Shown here: positions 1 to 13,656 of the stretch, piece by piece
How positions within the stretch are numbered: position 1 is the stretch's first letter
Layout: the number at the start of each line of letters is the position of its first letter
From: Megalonaias nervosa
Taxonomy: Eukaryota > Mollusca > Bivalvia > Unionida > Unionidae
Length of the DNA: 64,000 bases
Reading direction: 5' to 3'
Assembly: GCA_016617855.1 (NCBI GenBank)
Contig: JAECUM010000840.1
Coordinates: 62,001-126,000 of the forward strand
Notes under the pieces: model-generated
The model's input: the letters and a program-made list of their open reading frames with translations, nothing else
Told to the model about the DNA's origin: nothing
The model's database searches: none
Made by a program: the position numbers and the translations under genes

Positions 1-2540
1 TTGGCAATGGACAAATAGAAATGGTTGCCATAATGGCATCTGACAGGTTTTTACCACTGACTTGTATGACAGCAGCTGTCAGGTCTCAAATGTTAACAAT
101 GATAAATATTAAATGTTTAAACATTTTAATAAGCAATTCAAACAAAATAATTCCACAAAATCAAATAACTATATAACAGTAGATGTTTCAACTAAGAATA
201 TTTCTGATGTTTCTGGGGTTCTAAATTTCTGGAGAAAATTACATACATCTGCATTGTATAAAATTAATTTATGCATCTTCTGAAAGACACTTTTTCACAA
301 TAGCATTTCATGTGATAAAAATTGCTAGATTATGTAGTGCTTCCTCAAACCATCGTAGCTCCTAACTATAATACTTTTAAGAACTACATAAGCATGATTT
401 TATTGCTGACATAATTTTTTTATTTTCAATTCATGATTAATGGATGCAGAACTTGTACAAGTTTTCATCTTCGTCGATTGACACATGGAATAGTTGCATG
501 TTTACTGAAGCACTTAACAACCCAGTGCATAATCAATATAATCTCCACCCAGCAGCAATGGGCATTCATTCTGGATTGTGGCAGAGGTAACTCAAATGCA
601 TCTATCTTAGCATACACCTGTAGAAAGATCTAATAAAAGCAACAGCATTTGTTTTTGAAGTAAATTTTTATGTAAATATTATAAACCTGGCCACCCTGAC
701 AGCCTTGCTGTTTAGGTCAAGAGTAGTGCAAGCAAAGAAAAAAAATTGTTATGTCAGAATATAGCTCAGACTGACTGTACGAACAGAATACCTATATCAC
801 AGAATACTAAGTGGGTGTGTTAAAACACACCTCTCTTGCTTTGGTCTAACAAATGCAACTGCACTAGGTAAAGTTCTCTGATTTAAAGGATCTCTGTGCC
901 AGAAAATTTGGTTGAATTGAGTCCAGTCTTTTCTGCAAAGCTTTATTTTCTCAGTTTTTAGCAATGTAGCAATATTTAATGGCAGATAAGCAAACAAGTT
1001 TGAAAGGTTTTATTTATTACAGGATTATGTCTGACATGACTGGTCTGCATCAAGGACAACTCATTCATAACCATATCTTTCAACAGCTTTTAAAATGTGA
1101 TCTTAATGAGAACATTTTGCATTCCCTTAATCAGACTGTTTTTTATGGTTACCTTTTTAAATTTTTCCCCACAAAATGACAGAGATGTTTCTTCATTATA
1201 CAACCAATGTAGGGTCTGTTTCCTTAAAGAGGCAGAGTTCAACTGCAAACTGCATAGACCCTATTCTTCTGCTGCATAATGCATTAGCAGATCAGAGTCT
1301 TTGTTGTTCATTCCACTGATTACTCATAACAAAATGCATAAACTCAGATCTGCCAGTACATTATGTGTTGGCAGATAAGGGTCTGTGCAGTCTGCAGTTG
1401 GACTTGACATAAAAGCAAATATATATATATATATGGTATGTTCTCTTTGCTGGCTTACTTTTTTTCATTTCTTTGTTCTCCTTCTCCAGGGATTCTATCC
1501 TCTTTACTACTGCTGGATCCATTGCCCCACCTGTTGAATCACAAGGCCCCTGCAACCAAGCACAGAGTATCATTAGATTATGCAAAACACTTGATGGCGC
1601 AAAACAATACTATTTCTACATCAAAATATTCCTGAAAGCACAGACATGTTAAGAACCCAAATTCACTTGTATAAAAAGATTTTTTTCCACAACTTATTCT
1701 GTCACCCTTCTAGCATCGGATGTAAGTAATTACTATGTAAAACGAGTCTGCTCTCTTTCAGGCACTAAATGTCTTCATATGCCTAATGAAAAAGGAAAAT
1801 TTTTGATTGAAGAAACATCTATACTTTATCATAAAGCTTCTCCATCCTTATTTACAGATGTCCAGATGCATTATTTTATTTAACATGAATGAGGCGATTA
1901 TTACAGACTTTTTGATCTATCATAACTGTAAATTTTACTGTACTAATCATAAACAGTATTTCTATGTCTTAAGAATTTTAAAATGTAACAACACAAGGTC
2001 TGGAGAAGCCAAATAAAGTCCATAAAATATGTAATTCACAAGAGTGCACCACTCCTACATAGAGTTACCTCCATTCTATATTTTGATACATTATTGAGTA
2101 ACATTGTTTACATCATGAGCAAGTTGAACACAAGTCACATTATCCCATAATACTTTGTCCAAATCAAAGGAAGAAAAAAAAAAAAAAAAGACAAAATGAA
2201 GTTTTCTGAAAACTTTCAAGTTACAAAATTTGACAAATGCAAAATTTACCAGAATAAGTTGTACGTGATTTTAACAAAGGATCAGCAATCTCATTTTTTT
2301 TATATCAAGATGGCAATAAATTCTGTGTAAGTGACATAAATCTCTACTTCCCAAGCTAATATACATTCCCTTGTCCAGGTTGGTTTGATTGATCATATTT
2401 AATGGCAAATCAACACATGAAAGACTAGTACCAACATAATATTAAAGTGCCTTACTGACAGACACACCACAACAGTCAACCTGGTCTATTCTGGCAGAAT
2501 TCAAACCCCACAACCCAATGATTCATCACCTGGCATGCTA
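1..2540. other. AT-rich non-coding sequence
   Basis: No convincing coding region: all open frames are short, lack recognisable motifs and have no good splice context. An (AT)n run lies near 1419-1434 and a poly-A run near 2175-2189. The stretch looks like intron or intergenic DNA. Confidence 0.6.
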
Positions 2541-3850
2541 TAATCAAAGCACTTGGACTCTTGTCCAATTGACCTATCGCCACTTGTCAATCACGCTGGA
2601 TCAATTAACCAATCGGCAAGCATAAATTAGACACGCCTCCAGGCATTGCTTAAGTCCGCCATTTTCCTCCGACAAGCTGCTTGTAGCAACAATGAATTGA
2701 TTCTGATAAGTATTTACAAATTTTGCAATGATTTGTTGATTTCTCGATCGATAACGGTGAAAAGAAGTCTTGTGATTCTGACAGTCAACATCCAGATTGT
2801 CTAAATCGAGGAATTAGATGTATTCCTTTCCGGAAACATAGGTTAAACTTCAAATGGATAACTACTTGTCGTGTGTACGATCAGCTGAATAAAGACACAA
2901 TTGATGGCAATTACGTGTTTGTTTGCATAAAAGTATGTCCCTTTGATAGCTTGAAAAAAAAAAAAGAAATTGAAATTGAAAAATATATATGTAAAAATTA
3001 ACGTTTCAAGAATACAGGTAGATAACCCCCTATGTTTCGGGCTCTGATATATATTATTTATTCTTGTATAGGAAACACTGAACCCAAGGCTGCATTATTT
3101 TAAAGTTTGAAAATTTACACTTTAATGTTGGCTTATCCCAAAATTAATGATTTATCGTCTCGATCTTTCAGAAACTAGATTGATGCTTTACTTTCACATT
3201 GGGTTGAAGGAGGGATGGGGATACAAAAATGTAATTAGTAATAAAGAAATACAAAATAAAGGTTTCAAATAATTATCTTCCGATATTAAGCATGCATTTA
3301 CATGTTTACATCAACAGACATCACTCATCAAAATTACATCTGACAAACAAAGCAGACCTTAAAATTATTATGTACAACAGTATATGTCTAAACAGTAATT
3401 ATTTACGATTTTGTTATTAATTTTTAATTCATATGCTTCCAAGGCAGCATAAATAATAAGTCAGATAAAATTAACAAGGATAACATTATATGCTAAACAC
3501 ATTAGCATCTTTTGAGCAAGTTTCCTTTCATATGAATAAGTTCTTAAACAGCTTTACAACTGATTATTATTATTTACTGAAATAAAACACTTAGGTTATT
3601 AATGTACGAGCTTGAACTACATGTATAAATATTGTTTACTGCAGTATAATTAATGCAACTTTGTAATTTTATATTTTGAAGAAAAATACCAATCATATTA
3701 AATAAACATATCACTTAAACTGAAACATATTTCTTAGCCAAATACTGCATATTTGTCGGAGGCTAAGTCACGTGATTTGGTAGGCGGAGTGATCTATCGT
3801 TTGGCGTAAGGTCAATTTCGGCTGGACACTGAATTTTTTCAAGCCCTTAC
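2541..3850. repeat. Possible inverted-repeat-bounded unit around a THAP-like exon
   Basis: Sequence near 2552-2690 resembles the reverse complement of 3755-3850. AATTGACCTATCGCCA on the left matches AATTGACCTTACGCCA on the right (reverse strand) at 14 of 16 positions, and CCTCCGACAA occurs in both arms at a similar distance inward. The left arm also carries a CCAAT motif and a CCGCCATTTT (YY1-like) motif; the right arm carries an E-box CACGTG. It may be the two ends of a THAP-type DNA transposon or two inverted copies of a promoter. The alignment is gappy, so the boundaries are uncertain. Confidence 0.35.
2732..2932 (+). CDS. Candidate exon encoding a THAP-like zinc-binding domain (partial)
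   Basis: A frame is open from just after a TGA at 2729-2731 to a strong 5' splice site (AAAA|GTATGT) after 2932, ending in phase 0. The encoded peptide has the order seen in THAP-type C2CH fingers of animal THAP-like and transposon-derived proteins: a Cys pair near the start (residues C-DSDSQHPD-C), a GIRCIPFRKH block matching the usual IPFPKP block, a Trp in FKWI, then a CR and the closing YVFVC. No ATG lies in frame, so an upstream exon or non-coding leader is needed. A CCGCCATTTT-containing, CCAAT-bearing stretch about 60-170 bases upstream could be its promoter. It may be a host THAP gene or a P-element-like transposase remnant. The downstream exon with the final Cys/His ligands was not found. 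Confidence 0.45.
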
Positions 3851-4371
3851 TCTTCATGGTACAAAGAAACCTATTTGACCATGAGTGTTTGAAACATGTA
3901 TCAGATCAATATCAACTTTCCCCTGTGTAAACACTGCAAAAAATAATCTTTTCAGCATGAACACCATGATTCAACTTGCTCTATTCATACAAAACCATGC
4001 CTTACTGTGAATCCACCTAACAGATCAAGTTACCCAGTCAGTGTATATAGTATTTACAGACAGGCACATGCAATGAACACATTTGCCTCCAACATCAATG
4101 CTAAACAATTATCTTTCCATATATGCGAGTCATGGTTGATGGATAATTGGAATTTTAACTAGGCATATATTATTATTATTATTATTATTAATGTTGGTTT
4201 CTTAAATCAATTTCACTGAGCTGCATCTAACTTATGTGATTGAATAATACAAATCAAAACATACAAGGATTTCAACATTGGCAAAACAAAAGAAAAAGTA
4301 ACTTCATGCATACTTTCTACTACAAATTTCAGTCTTAAAATGAGAAATTATGGTCCTGTGCAATGATATGG
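3851..4371. other. Non-coding, contains (TTA)n
   Basis: A (TTA)n microsatellite lies at about 4168-4190. No gene is visible. Confidence 0.6.
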
Positions 4372-4945
4372 ATGAGACCTCTGCACAAAACACACACAGA
4401 CATATCTCAGACTGAGACCTTTGCACAAGGACACACACAGAAATATCTCTGACAGAGACCTTTGCACAAGGACATGCACAGACATATCTATGGATGAGAC
4501 CTTTGTACAAGGACATGCACAGACATATCTATGAATGAGACCTTTGCACACGGACCTGCACAGACATATCTATGAATGAGACCCTTGCACATGGACATGC
4601 ACAGACATATCTATGGATGAGACCTTTTCACAAGGACATGCACAGGCATATCTATGAATGAGACCTTTGCACATGGACCTGCACAGACATATCTATGAAT
4701 GAGACCTCTGCACATGGACCTGCATAGACATATCTATGAATGAGACTTTTGCACATGGACATGCACAGGCATATCTATGAATGAGACCTTTGCACAAGGA
4801 CATGCACAGATGTTCCTATGAATGAGACCTTTGCACAAGGATATGCACAGACGTAACTATGAATGAGACCTTTGCACATGGACATGCACAGACATATCTA
4901 TGAATGAGACCTTTGCACATGGACATGCATAGACATAGGTATCTG
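4372..4945. repeat. 41-bp minisatellite, about 14 copies
   Basis: The unit contains ATGAGACCTTTGCACA, then GGACATGCACAGAC and ATATCTATGA, repeating every 41 bases with about 10-20 percent divergence between copies. The period is not a multiple of 3, and the open minus-strand frames across it come from the repeat lacking stops, not from a gene. Confidence 0.9.
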
Positions 4946-7246
4946 AAGGAATACTTGCGCTTTAGATATGACCAGTATTACATACTGAAATTCATTTCAA
5001 GCCAAGGAAATACACACACAAGATCCAATGACATGCTGATAATACAAATACTTGTAAGCTAAGAAAAATCACAATACATGTTACCTACATTACGGTAGTT
5101 CCATATCTGAGAAGCATGTTAAAAGTGGAAAGATCTATTAAAACGATAGTCCTTTGAAGGAAATGAATTCTACCAGACAGAATTTTTTTCCCCAGGAATC
5201 CACAAGAAAGCCACTTCTTCTGTCCTTATTTTCTTTGTAATTACAGAGTACAGAAACCATCTCAGACATTCTGGAGAAACTCCACATACCAAATTTGGCA
5301 ACAAAATTTTTCTTATGCTGGAGTTAACATTTGTTTTGGAAATTTCTTACAAATTGTCAAGGAAGGGCTATCTTTTTAATTAATGTGCAATATTGATGTA
5401 CAAATGATCAAATAACCAAGTAACATTCAAATTTGGTGACATCATCGAAAGTCACCTATTAACATGTTCCCAAGATACCTATAAATGCAGTATATAATTC
5501 ACTGTCATGGCCTTTTGTCCCTGACAGAAGGTATTCTTTGCATATATCCGTATAATTGATTTTATGCAAGTCCGTTCATATTTATCTTCTCAGGCTCTCA
5601 TGCCAATACAGCTATAAACCTGAGTCATGACCCTCTACATTAAAATCAATGCCTGAGCGCTGATGATCAACTCATTAACTGGAATGCAACAAAAACATGA
5701 AAGGTGGTAAAAATTCACCACTGTATGTAAAAGTCCCCGTTTTCTATAAGCTCTATGAAGTTCAAAAAAGTAATGTCTAATTTGACCCCAAGGTCAATTA
5801 GATCTGATTTTCAAATTCCTTCACAAAAGCAAAGACAGGTTTACAGTAGTATTTGACTATTTAGCATTAACATTGACAAGTCTGTTTACTTTAAGCGAAA
5901 GGTATCAACAAAGTTTGGACCTAGTATATGTAGTACAACTAATGTATTTAAGTCAAATTGACCAGGACCTTTTACACTGACCCTAAAATCAAGTCTTTTT
6001 CCTTATGCCAAATGCTAGCCCTTCAGAAAGTCTGCTCCAGTTATGTGATAAAGGACTTTCAAGTGTCCCCATTTCCATTTAGGACAAGGTAGACCATGGG
6101 ATGAATGTGTGTGTACAATTTTAAGACAATCCTCCATGTAGCTTAGCAGCAAATGGATGGACATAAAACACACTCTTCTTGTCTATGGCTTTCAATAATA
6201 ATTAGCTGCAAACTTGAGTTCCTAAGATTTGACAAAACTTGACTCTAAGAAGAATATGTAATGTTTACAATAACAATATTTTTGAGATGAATTAGTTACA
6301 AATCAGCAAGGAGTTTCTTCTAAGCTGCGATTGCTGTGTAAGCACTGGGTGTGATATTCCAGTTATTTTCTGCCATGTGGATGGTGCAAAGTTCAAACAT
6401 ATAATCTTCACATGGAACAGGACTTTTAAAACTGCTATACATTTTGCTGACACATACTTTGCTCTGTCTACAGGATATATATCATCCCCAGTTCCAAATA
6501 ACAATTTCAAAGTATACAGTGTAATTATTTTCAACTTTTACTGGGCAAAATGGACTCAAATAAAAGAAGTAGCCTTGCTTTACTTTCCTTCCATATGCCA
6601 CTCATCAAAAGAACGTAATTTGCATGTTTTCAAGCCATCGTAAATGGGGTGAGTAAAGATGTTGTAAAATAAACCACTGCTTAATGTAGACAATGAGTTA
6701 TTTTTCTACATGCACCAATATTTCATCAGAATCCAATATGTAACATTCTCACAGAAAACAGCAATTTACAAAATTTGGAACAATGTATCAGAAATTCTAT
6801 CACTGCAATATTTTTTTAATTGTATTGTGAATCACATAAACAAATGTACTGTCCTTACAAAAACAGTTAGTCAGGAACTTGTGAGATTGGCAGAAAATTT
6901 TATCCAATTTTCATGACATGTCACTTGTTACCCAAATGTCACATCCAGACATGGTGATAAAATTTTGGACAATTTATGAACAAAATTTTTCTGAGGATCT
7001 CTGCATGTTTCCTCTCTATGATTTATTGTGAATGACATAAATGCCAGTTTTGTTTGGTGTACTATTTCAGGAAATACGAACATTTTTCACAGACATAACA
7101 CTAATTTCATGACATCAAGTCTGTACAAAATAAGAAAGTATTCGTCAATCAAATATTAAATCAAGGGTATAAGCTGTGTCTATATCCAAAATAGCATTGT
7201 TGGTCATATACAGAATGCTTTAATTTACTAGCAACATTGTTCATGC
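4946..7246. other. Non-coding sequence
   Basis: No coding region, repeat array or RNA gene that can be supported. Two overlapping opposite-strand frames near 6.3-6.6 kb have no recognisable motif. Confidence 0.55.
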
Positions 7247-7395
7247 TATATGGGGCTGATTTATGTTGTTGTTAGGGATATATATCGCTCAATGGGACTG
7301 AATTATGTTGTTATCAGGGCTATATGGGGCTGACTTATGTTGTTATTAAGGCTATATGGGGGCTGATTTATGCTGTTATAAGGACTACATTGAGA
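7247..7395. repeat. Short tandem repeat, about 4 copies of 40-50 bp
   Basis: The unit GCTGATTTATGTTGTTATxAGG followed by GCTATATGG recurs at about 7255, 7298, 7327 and 7364 with variable spacing. Confidence 0.6.
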
Positions 7396-7859
7396 AATGG
7401 ACATAAACATGCTCAGTGTTAACAACCCTGACATAATTCTAATTAAAAAAAATAATTCCAGTAAGTCAACTGCAAAAGAAATTTACTAAAATACATTAGA
7501 CCTCATGAAAATAGATCAATGACAGATATCAATGGAGAAATGAATCACATTAATCCAATTCAGCATCAAAATTATTTAGAGTCAGGGTTGTATCCTAATG
7601 ATATTACTTATCCATTTTTGCTACATCTTAGGTGAAAGCGAATGTTAGCATTCCACACTAAATATAGTCATAACACCACTATAAAATTAACAGATGCTTA
7701 AAAAGTTGTGCAATATCGATATTAGCAGAATCCACTTAAATTCATTTATTTTAATTTTCATTTCATTCAAATGACTTGGAACCCAAATAGTCTAACCTGT
7801 CAACAGCGTTCACCCATGATATATGGCAAAACTGGCTGATGTACACAGATGACCTCTGT

Positions 7860-7931
7860 ACACAGGTTCACCTTTCAAAATTTGTTTCTAATCAAATACC
7901 ATGCATCAAATATTATTATCATTATCATTAC

Positions 7932-7962
<31 letters not shown>

Positions 7963-9000
7963 ATTGGTGTGCACTATTAGGCAAAATAATAAAATGCACA
8001 TATATGGTGTTCTCTTCCAAATTTATGTTCCAAACAAGATTACTGTTCACTTTAATCCCTCCAATAAATTAAATCATCAATGACTTAAATAATTACTAAA
8101 TTTGTTTTGTGCACCATCACAAAATAATTTCACTACCGATTTACAGCTTACAAATGACTGTAAAACAGAAGACTGGTTCACCATCAAGCTTGTGTAAATT
8201 TCACTACTGATTTACACCTTACAAATGAGTGTAAAACAGAAGACTGGTTCATCATCAAGCTTGTGTAAATCTCACTTTGAAACAGCTGTTCAAGCTTAAA
8301 AAATAATATCTGGATAAGCCAGTTGCTTATCTCACTGATAAAATGACAGTTGGCTTATGTGAAAATCCTGTGATGAATAGGAAATCTGAAGAAACAATAT
8401 GTGGCTTTTATTTGTGACCTTTGAACCAAAACTTCGCTAGCCTTTACAGACAAGTTTTAAATAATGAATGACCCCTGACACTAATGAAAAGGGATGTAAC
8501 TCTCAAAGAAGATTTTGTCTTTAGAGATAGCTTTACTCAGATGCAAACAGATGAAGATATCAAACTACACCTGTCACATTTCTGATAAGAAAGCATGACA
8601 ATTTTTTCCACCATCCAGTGAATGAATTGCTGTGACCCTCTATCCTAATGATAAAAACTGCTCTTTGACATTTTAACACCTTCGAGATATACTATGAGTG
8701 GGACCGGACTTACGAGTAGAAGCAAGATAAATGTTTGCACATTGATTCACATGATATACCTTTAATGAAGCAAAAATTCAGTCTGCACAGACAGAACAGT
8801 CATCGTGGATATGCCCCCAGTGACCGCTTAAAGGCAGGCGGAAACTATTGATTGGTTAGGAAACACATGGCCTCTGACCACACATGGCAGGTGACAGTTA
8901 CATACAGAACATTCAAAAAGGAAGTTTGGAAATTAGAATGGCCATTGTAAACAGGTGACCGTTAAGTAAAGGCAACAGTCAGGACAGGTTTGACTGTAAT
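7860..9000 (+). repeat. Duplicated non-coding segment, copy 1
   Basis: This stretch is collinear with 29690-30660 in the same orientation. Matching landmarks include AAATACCATGCA plus a (TTA)n tract, GTGCACCATCACAAA, GACTGTAAAAxAGAxGACTG, ACTAATGAAAAGGGxTGTA, GATGAAGATATCAAA and the closing AACAGGTGACC. Identity looks like roughly 65-75 percent with many indels. A 72-bp direct duplication (about 8125-8196 and 8197-8268) occurs in this copy only. It holds no open frame with protein character, so it is probably an interspersed repeat family or an old segmental duplication. Confidence 0.75.
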
Positions 9001-10499
9001 TCATTTATTTTCATTCTAATTAAATGACTTGGAACCCATGTATACAATAGTGAGATGAAATACAGAAAAAGCATTTAGGTCAAGAAGAAAACAATAATCA
9101 TGTCAATTTCTTAGCAAAGCTCCACTCCTTATCCTTACCCCTCAAGGCTCCACTTCACTCCTTATTGTAAAACCTATCACCTACTTGCCCTAAGGCTCCA
9201 AAAACTGGAGATGGGAGACGTAGCAAATATCTATTTGAGATTTTTTATTTTAGTACCCCCAGGGCTTGTGTTTTCTAAAATGCAGGAGAACTGTGAACAG
9301 CTTTCCTTTAAGTGTTGAGGAGAGTTATTCACTCTCCTCAAATTTTTTGCATGCATAAGCACAAAGGAACAGTGATAGCTGTTAATGCAAACGAAGTAAA
9401 CTTGCATGTTCAAAAACATAAACACTGGTTTGATCTGTCACCAAAGAAGCTAAATTGCTAGGAATAATGTTTCATCATCAAACTAAATTAATTAATGTTT
9501 TAAAGACTTTCCTGCCACTAGAATATTTATGACATCATAGTTTATGGCACATGTCATATATCAAAACCGCAGAATCTGTAAATATATCAGTATTTGTTAA
9601 AGGCAAGTGCCATGAAATCTAGGAAAAAAATTGAGAAGTTCACTCAGAAAACATCTGAAAATCTTTGTTTTGAACAATAAGATTGGGGAGAGTGATGGAT
9701 CGTTCTCCTGGAAGCAATTTAAGGCGCGCAATGGCATGCATAAGTGATCACACTCCTCAAAACACAAACCCCAACTGACCCACACCCCCAAAACCCCTGA
9801 CCACCACTGCTGCATTCAGGATTCAAAATCTTACTTTATCATCTATTTACATTACTGAAACATTATACCAAATACGATCACCCATTATTAAAGTTGGAGA
9901 AGGTTACATCCAGGAATGCATATTACCTATCAAATTGTGACCTCTGACCCACAGCTCTTCCCTCCCACATTATCCTGGGAACTGTCTCAAAGATCCAAAC
10001 TCTTTGATGCAATTTACTTGAAACAACATACAAAATATGCTCAATGCAGATGAAGCTTACATAACAAGGAAAACAGTAATGGATAGTGAGAACGCACACA
10101 GATGATAATTAGCCATCATGATATGGCCACAAAAAGTATGAATGTCACAAGACTTAATCAAACATTATTATGAAATTAATTATTTCATGCATTTGATAGA
10201 ATTACATGATACATATAAATAACATTTCTCATCTAAGAAGCCTCAAAGCAAGTACATAAAGATCACAAAGGTAAAGCTCTATCTGGAAGTATGCATATAG
10301 GTAAGGCAGAATAAAAACTGCCAAATCCAAGATGTTAAAACGATCCAAACATCAATATAAAAACTATTTTTCTGCATTATTCTGTTTAGATTTCTCTTAC
10401 TAATGATAATGCCATGAATTTCATCATAACTACATCCCATGAATTTCATCTCAATCAATGATAAAATGCAACAAATTCAGACATTTCAAATACTGTCTT
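9001..10499. other. Non-coding sequence
   Basis: No supported gene. A perfect short hairpin (GAGGAGAG/CTCTCCTC) sits near 9317-9340 without other context. Confidence 0.5.
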
Positions 10500-11210
10500 G
10501 CTTCACCAAGGAAAAGTGCCAAGGTGATAAGAGTCCCTCAAAGGGACTGAGATGCTCTACTAGGCAAAAAGTATTTCCAGGAATTCAAGACCAGTTCTTC
10601 CTTTGAACTGCTAAGTGCTGAAACCATCTTCACTGATAAAAATATTTTCAAATTATCTGCTATGGTGAACATAGCAGATATCAGATTGGCACCATTTTCA
10701 TCAAGAACCAAGAAGACATCATTTGAAGTTTTTGGTGAAAACCCTTTGTCAATATCACCATCAATTTAAGAAGGAGTTTATATCATGGTTGCAATACTGC
10801 ACGCATGATAGGCACCATTTTCATTTAGGACCAACTAGGCTATCATAAGAGATCTAACGGTGAAAAAGTTGTGTTGGGATAGCCATTTAACAGGATGAGT
10901 AGAGAATATTACTCTTTTCAAGCTGACCACTGGCCATAATGAAGATCTACAACATTTTTATTTAGGACCACTCCATGTCAAAATGACTTTCCTTTTCAGA
11001 GACTTTATTGGATATAAGATGCACACCATTTCCATTTAGGACAAACCAGATATCATAAGTCTTATGATGTGTCTCCTTATTTAAGATATCTCTCAAATGT
11101 TCTTTTATTCTCACATGGAATTCCTTTTTTAGTCTCATGTATTGTTTGCCACACAAGTGGCAGGTGAGTAAATAAATAACATTTTGCTTAGTATAATGAC
11201 CTCTTTTTGA
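10500..11210. repeat. Diverged satellite-like repeat, first block
   Basis: Units of about 130 bp are marked by CACCATTTTCATTTAGGAC-type sequence near 10690, 10817, 10953 and 11024, each followed by ATCATAAG and GTGAAAA. The same family resumes at 12000-13200. Confidence 0.65.
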
Positions 11211-11710
11211 AGAATATATGATGGTAGTAAATGATTCTAAATATTTTAGATTTATCCATTTTCATGCAAAAGCCACTTTTCTCAGAAATTTGGATGAGAT
11301 CAGATGCACACTTCTCCAAGTCTGACTCTTATGTATAGATATTTTGATTCATAATAATTGTCTGTAAAGGCCTAATTTCTTATAGTTGTTGAAATCACAA
11401 TAAAGATAACAAAGTTTATCTGTACCTTTACAGTATGAATCAAATTTTAAAAAAAAAAATATCACAGTTATTGTTTTAGTTAAATTATTTTGCCCTAAAG
11501 ACAATATTATTTTGTTTAAATAAGCTATGATTAAATTTTGGTGGCACTATTCAGGAATGTTTTAATCAAGCAATTATGACAGTATCTAACTAAAACAAAG
11601 AGCAGACAAATGTTAAAAGATTAAAAGACAGAAAAAAAAGCTAAAAAAGGAAACCAGAGATCTGTCATGCAGCTAATAGAAAAAATATTACAGGGATGTG
11701 TACTACTCAC

Positions 11711-11806
11711 ATCCTTCAGGGCATTTTGAATTTGTTTCCGTGCCTGGACTATGTTAGTTTTCAGTGAGCTTGACGATGCCGAAGCACTGCCAGCCAAGGC
11801 CTTTCC
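11711..11806 (-). CDS. Internal exon of an unrecognised host gene
   Basis: On the minus strand a polypyrimidine-rich TTACTTTCCAG acceptor is followed by exactly 32 codons in phase 0 and a consensus donor GAT|GTGAGT. The peptide begins GKALAGSASASSSS and ends IVQARKQIQNALKD: a small-residue linker followed by an amphipathic helix. The exon is intact and of typical size, with no repeat relatives in the window. The protein family is not recognised. The flanking 10 kb on each side then reads as intron filled with repeats. It may belong to the same gene as the exon at 30905-31056, but the phases (0 here, split codons there) show they are not directly adjacent exons. Confidence 0.55.
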
Positions 11807-11999
11807 CTGGAAAGTAAGGAAAATTGCATAGAGGCTAAATAAATTACTTCTTACCAAAGAGGTTTCTAAATTATGTTCCATGAAAACGAATTTTTAGATT
11901 TTAAAACATGGAAAAGTTTCAAACTTTTGGAAATTCCTTAATATAATCTTTAAGAGTCTTCAAGCTTTTAAACAAGAGTCCCTTGAACTTACAGATGCA

Positions 12000-13200
12000 C
12001 TAATGGGCAAAAATAATTTCAAGGAATCCAAGATAGGACCATTTCTTCCTGTGTATTGCTAAGTGTTGAAACTGACTCTGATATTCTTTAGCAATAAAAA
12101 GATTGTCAAATTATCCACTGTGGTGGATATACTGAATGTCAGATTGGCACCATTTTAATTTAGGACAAAGTAGACATCATTAGTCTTTCACTCAAAACCC
12201 CATAATGAATCATCATTCAGAAGAAGCAGCAAAAAAAACCTCTCATCACAGTCATAATGGCGGCATATTGGATATCAGACTGGAACCATTTTCATTTAGG
12301 ACCAACTGTTGAAAATGACATGCTGATAAAGCCATCTGTTTGGGAAGAGAGTGAGCAATATTTTCAAGACAGCCATAATGGTGGCCATATTGAGGGTTAG
12401 TCATTTTCATTTAGGTCCAAGTAGATACCATAAGAACTCTTATGGCAATCACCCCAAGCTAAAATGACTTTCCCTTTAAGAGGAGCAGCAAATGCAAAAT
12501 TTTTCAAAATGGTCACATACTGGATGTCAGATTAGTACCATTTTATTATATGATCAACAAAACATTACAGTATTTTAGTGAAAATCCCTAGACGAGATGA
12601 CCATTCATTCTGAAGTACTGGTAACAAGATCTTCATGCTGGCCACTGCGGCAGCCATTAGACCTCAGATCAGTACCATTTTCATTTAGGACAAAGTAGAC
12701 ATGATAAGCATTCAAACAATACATCTACAACTTTCTTTTTATTATAAGCAGCAATAAAAAGATTTTCTAAATGTCTGCTTTGATCATGCAGACATCAAAA
12801 GTCTTTTCAGCAAAAACCTCATGTTGATATGACCTTCCATTCAGGAGGAGTAATAATAACAAGATTTTCAAGATAACTGCTGTGTTGCATCCATATTGGA
12901 TGTCAATTTGGCACTGTGCATCTAAGACCAACTTGGACATCGTAATAAGTCTTTTGGTGAAAACCCCACGCCAATAATAACTTTCTGTTCAGAAGGAGTT
13001 GCAATAAGATTTTCAAGATGGCTGCCACTGTGGCCATATTGGACTTTATATCAGCACCATTTTCATTTAGGACTAGCTATACATCATAAGAAAGTCTTTT
13101 ATTGAAAACCTCATTTTGATATGATCATCCATTAAGGAGTCATGATATGGCCATATTGGATGTGCAAGCAGTGCCATTTTAATCTATGACAAACTAGACT
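12000..13200. repeat. Diverged satellite-like repeat, second block
   Basis: Markers of the CACCATTTTCATTTAGGAC type recur near 12150, 12288, 12405, 12537, 12673, 13055 and 13173, a spacing of about 116-138 bases. Between them are GCCATATTGGATGTCAG and CAAGATTTTCAAGATGG-type blocks. It is strongly diverged, non-coding and in the same orientation as the 10.5-11.2 kb block. The block boundary surrounds the 11.7 kb exon. Confidence 0.7.
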
Positions 13201-13616
13201 ATGGGATGAATGTGAACGCAAAGTTTGACTGCAATTCTCCAAGTTGTTTAGGTTGAGCAGCAATAACAAACATGCTAACAGATGGATGAACAATGGACAA
13301 CAGACTATCCCATAAGTTCTTCTGGTCAGTCAATGACCAGTAGAGCTCAACGAACCAAAAGGAAAAACTCAGGTTTTCCAATTATAAAATACATTACACA
13401 GTATGAGGGTTAGGCATCAGAAACAGATAGACTGATGGGAGGATAAAAATATAATGCTTTTCAAATATCGATTTTACAGCCATATAATTGGCAGATGGTA
13501 CATGCAAGTATTCAATGCTTGCAACAACAGTGGTTGATCCATGATGAACATTGCAATAAAACTTGTTGGATTGTCTGTTTTTCTATCATAGTTCATCATG
13601 ATTCAGTACCATAAAA

Positions 13617-13656
13617 TGTATGTATGTATGTATGTATGCATGTATGTACGTACATA
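13617..13656. repeat. (TATG)n microsatellite
   Basis: About ten copies of TATG, directly abutting the left end of a pogo-like MITE. Confidence 0.9.

Noticed and set aside
4304..4551. Cys-rich minus-strand frames over the 41-bp repeat
   Set aside because: The 41-bp period shifts frame each unit, so no protein repeat is maintained.
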